Source: an uncultured Paracoccaceae bacterium (GTDB taxonomy: Bacteria; Pseudomonadota; Alphaproteobacteria; Rhodobacterales; Rhodobacteraceae). From it: a stretch of DNA of 11,558 nucleotides. Made by a program: the position numbers and the translations under genes. Shown piece after piece: positions 5,881 through 11,558 of this stretch. Every line of letters begins with the position of its first letter. Positions within the stretch are counted from its first letter, which is position 1. Where the stretch lies: positions 1 through 11,558 of the forward strand of contig CAKZNY010000010.1 in the NCBI GenBank assembly GCA_937132145.1. Direction: 5' to 3'. A model generated the notes under the pieces. It was not told the origin of the DNA and did no database searches. It was given only the letters and a program-made list of their open reading frames with translations.

Positions 5881-7572
5881 ATGGCTCCGTTTGATAAGCG
5901 AAAAGGTGTTTGGAAATCTGGCAAGGGCAAGGGCCGTCGCACGCCCAAAGGCCGTCAACTGGACGAAACCGCGTGGAAAGAGATCGAGCAACTGCTTGGC
6001 TCTCGCCCCCGTCGTCGTGATTTGTTAATCGAACATTTACACCTTATTCAGGACAAATACGGCCACCTGTCTGCGGCACATCTGCGCGCGCTGGCCGAGG
6101 AAATGCGGCTTTCCATGGCCGAGGTTTACGAGGTCGCCAGTTTCTATGCCCATTTCGATATTGTTAAGGAAGGGGAGACAGCACCGCCTCGCTTGACAAT
6201 TCGTGTATGCGATTCCCTTTCGTGTGAAATGGCCGGGGCGGAAAAGCTGTTGGCCGACCTTGGTAACAAGTATTCCGCAGACGAGGTCCGCATTCTGCGC
6301 GCACCCTGCATGGGGCGTTGCGACACCGCGCCGGTACTGGAGCTTGGGCACAACCATATCGATCATGCGAACCTCGAAAAGGTTGAGGTTGCGATCAAGG
6401 CAGGCGATACGCACGCGCATATTCCCGATTATGAAGATAACGGCGCCTATGTCGCTGGCGGCGGTGGTCTGGCAACCTACGAGCTATATAGCGGCAAGAT
6501 ATCTGTGGACGAGGTGCAGGAAATCGTGGCGGCCTCGGGCCTTCGTGGATTGGGCGGTGCTGGATTCCCGACGGCCAAGAAGTGGTCGTTTGTGCGGGCT
6601 GAAGAGGGGCCTCGATATCTGGCGGTAAATGCGGACGAAGGCGAGCCCGGAACCTTCAAGGACCGGTATTATCTGGAACGTCAGCCGAACCTGTTTCTGG
6701 AAGGTATGTTGCTCGCGGCCAAAGTTATCGATGCCGAAAAGTGTTATATTTATTTGCGCGATGAATATCCTGCGGTGCGCGAAATTCTGAAAACCGAGAT
6801 TGGCAAGCTTGAGAAAATCGGGTTTGTTCCCGTCGGCTTTATCGAGCTGCGGCGCGGGGCCGGTGCATATATTTGCGGCGAAGAAAGCGCGATGATCGAA
6901 AGTATCGAGGGGAAACGCGGCATTCCGCGCCATCGACCGCCCTATGTTGCGCAAAACGGCATCTTCGGGCGACCAACTTTGGTGCACAACGTGGAAACGC
7001 TGATCTGGGTTGCGCGGGTTGTGCGCGAAGGCCCTGAGATTTTGAACGGGGTTGAGAAGAATGGCCGCAAAGGGATGCGCTCCTATTCCGTATCTGGTCG
7101 CGTGAAGGAACCGGGGGTTAAGCTGTTGCCTGCGGGGTCAACCATCACCGATATTATCGAGGCTTCCGGCGGGATGTTGGACGGGCATACGTTTACGGCC
7201 TACCAGCCCGGTGGCCCGTCTTCGGGCTTGCTGCCTGCCCGTATTAACGATGTGCCGCTTGATTTTGACACCCTGCAACCGCTTGGTACGTTCATCGGGT
7301 CGGCGGCTGTTGTGGTGCTTTCGGACCGCGATAGCATTCGGGGTGCGGCACTAAATATGCTGCGTTTCTTTGCGGCGGAAAGCTGCGGGCAATGCACGCC
7401 GTGTCGCGTGGGTTGCGAAAAAGCGGTGCTGTTGATGCAAGACGGGAAATGGGACGGTGGCCTGCTAACCGAGCTGTCCGAAACCATGGTTGATGCGTCG
7501 ATCTGTGGATTGGGGCAGGCGGCCCCTAACCCCATCCTGTCAGTGTTGAAGTATTTCCCCGACGAAGTTTAG
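5881..7572 (+). CDS. fdsB: Fused NuoE/NuoF-type flavoprotein, NAD-dependent formate dehydrogenase diaphorase (FdsG-FdsB fusion)
   Basis: A 563-residue protein joining two subunits that are usually separate. Residues about 45-175 are a NuoE/FdsG-like thioredoxin-fold domain with a [2Fe-2S] cysteine set C110-x4-C115 and C143-x3-C147. Residues about 205-560 are NuoF/FdsB-like: GLRGLGGAGFPTAKKW (220-235) and the FMN/NAD segment with NADEGEPGTFKDR (250-262), GAGAYICGEESAMIES (326-341), then the N3-type [4Fe-4S] ligands C502, C505, C508 (ESCGQCTPCRVG) and C542 (ASICGLGQ). The reaction would be transfer of electrons between the catalytic subunit and NAD. Resemblance to the fused formate dehydrogenase subunit of Rhodobacterales and the divergent molybdate importer favour FDH over complex I. 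The ATG at 5881 has GAGGTG 5 nt before it; the frame is open upstream to 5764, but that part is not family-like. A lysine/arginine-rich extension (about 6-25) precedes the first domain. No FdsA gene follows. A diaphorase of another oxidoreductase remains possible. Confidence 0.85.
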   Translation: MAPFDKRKGVWKSGKGKGRRTPKGRQLDETAWKEIEQLLGSRPRRRDLLIEHLHLIQDKYGHLSAAHLRALAEEMRLSMAEVYEVASFYAHFDIVKEGETAPPRLTIRVCDSLSCEMAGAEKLLADLGNKYSADEVRILRAPCMGRCDTAPVLELGHNHIDHANLEKVEVAIKAGDTHAHIPDYEDNGAYVAGGGGLATYELYSGKISVDEVQEIVAASGLRGLGGAGFPTAKKWSFVRAEEGPRYLAVNADEGEPGTFKDRYYLERQPNLFLEGMLLAAKVIDAEKCYIYLRDEYPAVREILKTEIGKLEKIGFVPVGFIELRRGAGAYICGEESAMIESIEGKRGIPRHRPPYVAQNGIFGRPTLVHNVETLIWVARVVREGPEILNGVEKNGRKGMRSYSVSGRVKEPGVKLLPAGSTITDIIEASGGMLDGHTFTAYQPGGPSSGLLPARINDVPLDFDTLQPLGTFIGSAAVVVLSDRDSIRGAALNMLRFFAAESCGQCTPCRVGCEKAVLLMQDGKWDGGLLTELSETMVDASICGLGQAAPNPILSVLKYFPDEV

Positions 7573-8707
7573 ACGCCCTGCACTTGGTCCATTACGCGCA
7601 AGAAGTTGCCGCCGATGAATTTGGCGACGGCCTCGTCCGAATGCCCGCGCTGGAATAATGCGCCCACAACCAGTGGCATCTTGCGATAGGTTTCCATAAC
7701 CGGTTGGTAATTGGCATCCATATCGGAGCCAAGCGCCACGTGATCCTCGCCAACCATGTTAATCAGTTCTTCGATCCGGTCGATAAACCCTGCCAAAGTG
7801 TTAATGCCGATACCGGCGGGCCAAGCACCAATATAGCCACCGGACCCTGCCACCGAATTGGCCAGTTCAGCCGAGATAAATCGTGGATGCTCAAACGCAG
7901 GCGTATTGATGTGCTGTGGGTGATGACCACCGGCTGATTACTGGCAGCAACAATCTGCGCCGCCGTTTTCGCCGACGCGTGCGAGGCGTCAACCATGATA
8001 CCCGCCGCATTCATACCCGCGACAACCTCGTGCCCGAAATCCGTTAACCCGCGGTTAAGGTTTTCGCCCGTGGTAATGTCGCCAAGGGTGTTGTTTTGGT
8101 AATGGAGCAGGGTGATCATCCGCACACCATCGTCGTAAACGGTTTGCAGACGGGTGATGTCGTTTTCAAGGAAATCCGCGCCCTCCATCCCCAGAATGGC
8201 GGCTTGGCGACCCAATGCGTGGGCGGCAAGGATGTCTTTGGAAGTCCGCGCTATGGTAACAATTCGCGCCCCTTCAAGGTCTATAAGGTTCTCGATCTGG
8301 GTGCGATAGGCGGCCCAGCTCTCGCCCTCCTCGAACGCGCGGGTTGCGGTCAGGCCGTTGTCGCCACGCTCCAGCAATTGAAAATCAGCCACGCCGTTAA
8401 ACACCGCACCTGCCATGCCACCTGCGGTCATGTCCGCGATTGCCGTGTTTTCAAACGTGCCCATCAGGCGATAAATGTTTAACTTCCAGTTAAGGTTTAC
8501 CGCCTCGCGCACGAATGTGCGGCCAGGGTGGGCGTGGGAATCAATCGCAGGATTTGCCCTCAGGAAGGCCATCGCGCGGTCTAATTCCGCGTCGGTTAAC
8601 GTGAAGCCAACTTCGGGCGGCTGCGGTTTGAATTTGTAATATCCACCCGCGGCCACCACTGCCACGCCCGCCACAATTCCGCCAATAACCTTGCGTCGTG
8701 AAGCCAT
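7569..8707 (-). pseudogene. Renal-dipeptidase-like (peptidase M19) gene with a one-base frameshift
   Basis: M19 enzymes are zinc dipeptidases of the amidohydrolase fold. The first frame (8707 to about 7911) gives 266 family-like residues; the reading then leaves the family sequence, and the frame ends at 7763 after about 48 unrelated residues. From 7910 to 7569 the next frame continues the family (INTPAFEHPRFISAEL, then GGYIGAWPAGIGINTLAGF, ALGSDMDANYQ and a normal C-terminus). Adding one base near 7911-7915 would restore a 379-residue protein. The N-terminus MASRRKVIGG plus a hydrophobic stretch resembles a Tat-type or anchor signal. Metal-site residues seen are H58 and H60 (DSHAHPG), E175 (GMEGAD), H243 (DASHAS) and H264 (ITHST); most M19 members have H-x-D at the first site. 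An AGAGAG lies before the ATG. Either a recent loss-of-function mutation or a sequencing error; the rest of both frames is undecayed. Confidence 0.85.
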
Positions 8708-8770
8708 AATGAACTCTCTTTTATCCGAAATCTGATTTAGGGCACTTTCTAGGCATCCCCGGGATATATC

Positions 8771-8780
8771 AAGTGCACTT
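8771..8780. promoter_or_regulatory. Perfect palindrome in the dipeptidase/ftsY divergent region
   Basis: AAGTGCACTT is a perfect 10-bp palindrome lying 64 bp from the dipeptidase start and 72 bp from the ftsY start, in the 144-bp gap (8708-8851) between two divergent genes. A second, smaller symmetric element, ATCCC-C-GGGAT, is at 8755-8765. The gap must contain promoters for both directions, but I found no pair of -35/-10 elements with good spacing (a leftward TTGATA/TAGAAA pair has only a 15-nt spacer). Operator function is inferred from position alone. Confidence 0.3.
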
Positions 8781-8851
8781 TTCCACGCACCGAGGCTTCC
8801 ATCCCGCGCCCACCCGTATTAGGGGATGTAGGAACATATTTCGGAGCACAC

Positions 8852-9847
8852 ATGTCGTTTTTCTCAAAGATGAAAGAGCGCTTATCCAGATCCTCGTCCA
8901 AGATCGACGAGGGGCTTCAGGCGATTGTCGAAGAAGATGTCGCAGAGGAGGTCGTCGAGGATGCCCCCAAGGTCGGCCTCGTCGGGCGTATGCTTGGCCG
9001 TGATGCCACGCCTAAACGGGTGCTGGATGACGCTATGCTGGAAAGTCTTGAGGAATTGTTAATCACCACCGACATGGGCGTCGAGACCGCGCTGAAGGTT
9101 TGCGCCAACATGGCCGAGGGGCGATTTGGCAAGAAGCTGGGGGTCGATGAAATCAAGACGCTGTTGGCCAACGAGGTGCGGGCAATTTTAGAACCCGTCG
9201 CCCGTCCGATGCCGCTTTATGCAAAAAAACCGCAGGTGGTGTTGGTGGTCGGCGTTAACGGTTCTGGCAAGACAACGACGATTGGCAAGCTGGCGAGCCA
9301 GTTTAAAGCGGCCGGTAAAACCGTAGTGATTGCCGCCTGCGATACGTTCCGCGCCGCAGCTGTCGAGCAGTTGCAGGTTTGGGGCGAGCGGGCCGGCGTA
9401 CCTGTTCTGACTGCACCCGAGGGTACTGATCCCGCCAGCCTCGCTTATGATGCGATGGTTCAGGCTGAGGCGGACGGGGCCGATTTGTTGTTGATCGACA
9501 CGGCTGGCCGCTTGCAAAACCGTGCGGACCTTATGGAGGAACTGGCCAAGATCGTTCGTGTGATCCGCAAAAAAGACCCTGATGCACCGCATAACACTTT
9601 GTTAGTACTCGATGCCACGACAGGCCAGAACGCGCTGTCGCAAGTGAAGGTGTTCACCGAAATTGCCGACGTTAGCGGCCTTGTCATGACCAAGCTGGAT
9701 GGCACGGCCAAGGGCGGTGTTCTGGTCGCGTTGGCTGATAAATTCGGCCTGCCGATCCACGCGATCGGTGTTGGTGAAAGCATCGAGGACTTGCAAGCCT
9801 TTGATCCTGATGAATTCGCGCGCGCGTTGACGGGGGCCAATAGATGA
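8852..9847 (+). CDS. ftsY: Signal recognition particle receptor FtsY
   Basis: This 331-residue SRP-family GTPase docks SRP-bound ribosomes at the inner membrane so that membrane proteins are inserted cotranslationally. The order is a short acidic, basic-tipped N-terminal region (1-50, with the EEDVAEEVVED stretch), an N domain (about 50-125, including LLITTDMGVETA) and the NG GTPase domain: G1 GVNGSGKTT (134-142), DTFRAAAVEQL (164-174), G3 DTAGR (216-220), G4 TKLDGTAKGG (280-289) and GVGE (306-309). The acidic A region is much shorter than in E. coli FtsY, which is usual in alphaproteobacteria, where membrane contact relies on the amphipathic helix at the A/N border. The ATG has GGAG 5 nt before it. 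The stop overlaps the next gene's start by 4 nt (ATGA). Confidence 0.97.
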   Translation: MSFFSKMKERLSRSSSKIDEGLQAIVEEDVAEEVVEDAPKVGLVGRMLGRDATPKRVLDDAMLESLEELLITTDMGVETALKVCANMAEGRFGKKLGVDEIKTLLANEVRAILEPVARPMPLYAKKPQVVLVVGVNGSGKTTTIGKLASQFKAAGKTVVIAACDTFRAAAVEQLQVWGERAGVPVLTAPEGTDPASLAYDAMVQAEADGADLLLIDTAGRLQNRADLMEELAKIVRVIRKKDPDAPHNTLLVLDATTGQNALSQVKVFTEIADVSGLVMTKLDGTAKGGVLVALADKFGLPIHAIGVGESIEDLQAFDPDEFARALTGANR

Positions 9848-10746
9848 CCGACTTCATCCTCTCGGTTGAGGGGACGGAATATGGTAAAACGCTAGCAATG
9901 GTGCTGGCGCTGATCTCGGCGGTGGCGCACGCGATTTTCGGGGCGTTGCAGAAGGGGCGGTATGACCCTTGGCTGATGCGCGGTGCGATTGATATTTTTT
10001 ACTTCATTATTGCGTTGCCGATTGCGCTGTTTGTGTTTCCGCTGCCGGAACCGCATGTGTGGCTGATCTTGCTCGCGGTTTGGGTGATCCATGTAGCCTA
10101 TAAATACTTTATGGCGATGGCGTATTCGCGCGGGGCCTATACGGTGGTTTATCCCGTGGTGCGCGGTACTGGCCCGCTGGTGACGGTACTCGCGGTGGGT
10201 TTCGTTTTTGGCGAGACGTTTACGCCTATGCAATGGGGCGGTGTATTGTTGCTGTCCGGCGGAATTTTCGCACTGGCAGGGTGGAACCTGCATAAAACGA
10301 AAGTGGGGCGGAATGTGCTGATTTCGGCCCTTGGATTTGCGTTTTTAACCGGTGTGATCGTGGCGCTTTACACCACGGTTGACGCGCTGGGAATGCGCGC
10401 GGCAATTAACCCGTTTACGTTCCTGTTCTGGTTTTTTGTGGTTGACGGATGGGTGTTCCCGATCATCTCGTTTGTCCACTGGAAGCGCATGGAAAACCCG
10501 CCCGCCCCCGGTCCGTTGTTACGAAAAGGGTTTATTGGCGCGTTGCTTGCGTTTGTAAGCTTCGGTGCGGTAATGCTGGCAACACGGGTGGGTAACGTGG
10601 GCGAGGCCGCCGTCCTGCGCGAGACCTCGACCGTCTTCGCCGCCCTGATCGGCTGGCTGTTCCTTAAAGAAACGGTGGGCCCTGTGCGGGCCGGCCTGAT
10701 GGCAATCATCGCGGCAGGAGCCGTAGTAGTGGAATTTGGTGGATAG
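9844..10746 (+). CDS. EamA/DMT-family membrane transporter
   Basis: A 300-residue inner-membrane protein with about ten hydrophobic segments in two EamA repeats. The first repeat ends with AYTVVYPVVRGTGPLVTVL (98-116) followed by FGETFT (122-127); the second has GEAAVLRETSTVFAALIG (253-270) followed by FLKETVG (273-279). These paired segments at the ends of the repeats are the DMT hallmark. The family exports metabolites such as amino acids; the substrate here cannot be read from sequence. Its ATG lies inside the ftsY stop (ATGA overlap), so it is translationally coupled to ftsY, and yciB follows 17 nt after its TAG. The coupling suggests co-expression with membrane biogenesis, but no functional link to ftsY is known. 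Confidence 0.88.
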   Translation: MTDFILSVEGTEYGKTLAMVLALISAVAHAIFGALQKGRYDPWLMRGAIDIFYFIIALPIALFVFPLPEPHVWLILLAVWVIHVAYKYFMAMAYSRGAYTVVYPVVRGTGPLVTVLAVGFVFGETFTPMQWGGVLLLSGGIFALAGWNLHKTKVGRNVLISALGFAFLTGVIVALYTTVDALGMRAAINPFTFLFWFFVVDGWVFPIISFVHWKRMENPPAPGPLLRKGFIGALLAFVSFGAVMLATRVGNVGEAAVLRETSTVFAALIGWLFLKETVGPVRAGLMAIIAAGAVVVEFGG

Positions 10747-10763
10747 AGAGGCTAAGAGGCATT

Positions 10764-11369
10764 ATGGAAAAGAAAAAAATACACCCGTTGTTAAAGTTGG
10801 CGCTAGAGATGGGGCCGATTATGGTCTTCTTCATTGCGTATAAATTCTCGACCGCGCCGGATGGTGCGAGCGACGAGGAACGGCAGTTGGCGAAAATGTT
10901 GTTCGCAACGGGGATTTTTATTCCAACGATCCTGATTTCGCTGGTTATTAGCTGGGTTCTGACGCGCAGCTTACCCAAGATGGCCGTGATGACGGCGGTG
11001 ATTGTGGTGGTGATGGGGGGGCTGACGCTGTGGTTGAAGGACGACACGTTCATCAAGATGAAACCGACGATTTTGTATACGATGTTCGCGGCAATCCTCG
11101 GATTCGGCCTGATGCGGGGGCAGAGTTACCTGCAATACATGATGGAGGACTCCATGCCGCTGCAACCCGAAGGCTGGACCATTTTCACCAAACGCTTCGC
11201 GCTGTTTTTCCTCTGCTTAGCAATCGTTAACGAGGTCGTATGGCGTGGTTTCAGCACAGACGTCTGGGTGAATTTCAAAACCTTCGCACTGCCGGTAGCA
11301 ATGTTTGCGTTTATTTTCAGCCAGATGGGTGTGTTCAGCAAATACGCGATAGAAGAAACCGAAGAGTAA
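10764..11369 (+). CDS. yciB: Inner membrane-spanning protein YciB (septation protein A, IspZ)
   Basis: A 201-residue protein of the YciB/IspZ family, which is needed for normal septation in Shigella and contributes to envelope integrity and cell length in E. coli; the molecular mechanism is unclear. It has about six membrane helices (roughly 14-29, 46-66, 72-90, 102-117, 143-160, 172-190). Family signatures are GGLTLWLKDDTFIKMKPT (85-102) and NEVVWRGFSTDVWVNFK (156-172). The C-terminus is short and acidic (EETEE). The start is supported by an AAGAGG Shine-Dalgarno about 5 nt before the ATG. It is the last visible gene of the ftsY-EamA-yciB operon. The sequence beyond the stop carries hairpins that may end the transcript. 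Confidence 0.93.
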   Translation: MEKKKIHPLLKLALEMGPIMVFFIAYKFSTAPDGASDEERQLAKMLFATGIFIPTILISLVISWVLTRSLPKMAVMTAVIVVVMGGLTLWLKDDTFIKMKPTILYTMFAAILGFGLMRGQSYLQYMMEDSMPLQPEGWTIFTKRFALFFLCLAIVNEVVWRGFSTDVWVNFKTFALPVAMFAFIFSQMGVFSKYAIEETEE

Positions 11370-11432
11370 CACGTTTGAAGCCCGCGTAACCGCCGAGCCA
11401 TAGGCGAGGCTACCCCCAACGGGAAGGGCTTT

Positions 11433-11449
11433 GTTTTGCCTAGCAAAAC
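11433..11449 (+). repeat. 7-bp hairpin GTTTTGC-CTA-GCAAAAC after yciB
   Basis: A perfect 7-bp inverted repeat with a 3-nt loop, 63 bp beyond the yciB stop. AGGG at 11425-11428 and CCCT at 11455-11458 could extend it as an outer stem. No run of T follows in the + direction, so it is not a textbook rho-independent terminator; it may still end or stabilise the yciB transcript, or belong to a repeat element. Confidence 0.55.
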
Positions 11450-11461
11450 GACGACCCTGAC

Positions 11462-11520
11462 GGGCGGGAGGGTGCCTTTGTGGCGGAATTCGCGTGCGGC
11501 AAGGGATGACTCTCCCGCCC
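11462..11520. repeat. GC-rich inverted repeat in the gene-free right end
   Basis: GGGCGGGAG (11462-11470) and CTCCCGCCC (11512-11520) are exact inverted copies with 41 nt between them; adding three inner positions gives 11 of 12 Watson-Crick pairs with one G-U. The right arm could instead pair locally, since GCCC at 11517-11520 is followed by TTCGGTT and GGGC, so two alternative structures compete. The whole 11370-11558 stretch contains no gene that I can support. It may be a dispersed intergenic repeat or a structured leader of the next gene. Confidence 0.45.
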
Positions 11521-11558
11521 TTCGGTTGGGCCGGGCCTCGCTTCGCTCGGCGGGGGTG

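Noticed and set aside
5881..7572. Complex I subunits NuoE and NuoF
   Set aside because: The two are fused, isolated from any other nuo gene, and lie beside molybdate import; formate dehydrogenase diaphorase fits better.
8096..8482. 128-codon open frame opposite the dipeptidase
   Set aside because: No family resemblance, and the dipeptidase strand keeps its metal-site residues, so this is antisense noise.
11126..11446. 106-codon open frame opposite yciB reaching into the right-hand island
   Set aside because: Most of it mirrors yciB coding sequence and it has no recognisable domain or ribosome site.
11433..11449. Classical rho-independent terminator for yciB
   Set aside because: The hairpin is AT-rich in the stem and is followed by CGACGACC rather than a run of T.

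Overview
The window looks like chromosomal DNA of an alphaproteobacterium, most likely a marine Rhodobacterales (Roseobacter-type) bacterium. The evidence is protein similarity by eye (purMN, a fused formate-dehydrogenase-type NuoE/NuoF flavoprotein, ftsY followed by an EamA permease and yciB), a GC content in the upper fifties estimated by eye, and the tRNA sequence. No phage, transposon, CRISPR array or defence locus is visible. Most of it is ordinary core and metabolic sequence.

Layout, left to right. (1) Positions 1-3002, minus strand: a tightly packed four-gene operon, purM - purN - saccharopine dehydrogenase - TfoX C-terminal-domain protein. The last gene runs off the left edge. Three junctions are a 4-nt overlap, a 9-nt gap and an 8-11-nt overlap. 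(2) 3109-3185, plus strand: a tRNA with CAT anticodon carrying the marks of tRNA-Ile2 (lysidine-modified), with a plausible promoter just upstream. (3) 3188-5728, minus strand: modA-modB-modC, a complete molybdate ABC importer whose genes overlap. modC stops 2 nt from the tRNA 3' end. (4) 5729-5880: a divergent control region with three perfect 10-bp palindromes and a candidate modA promoter. (5) 5881-7572, plus strand: one polypeptide joining NuoE-like and NuoF-like domains, the diaphorase part of an NAD-dependent, molybdenum-containing formate dehydrogenase. (6) 7569-8707, minus strand: a renal-dipeptidase-like (M19) gene broken by a one-base frameshift. (7) 8852-11369, plus strand: ftsY - EamA permease - yciB, a probable membrane-biogenesis operon. 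(8) 11370-11558: no gene, but several strong inverted repeats.

How the parts fit: molybdate import beside the formate dehydrogenase flavoprotein makes sense because the catalytic FdsA subunit of that enzyme needs a molybdenum cofactor. FdsA itself is not in the window, and the gene after the flavoprotein is an unrelated convergent peptidase. purM and purN supply consecutive-pathway enzymes of purine synthesis, and ftsY inserts membrane proteins through the SRP route.

I found no convincing new biological system. The points most worth a second look are the FdsA-less fused flavoprotein divergent from modABC, the palindromes between them, a strong excess of the hexamer GTTAAC across the window, the frameshifted dipeptidase with an H-x-H metal motif, and the structured non-coding island at the right edge.
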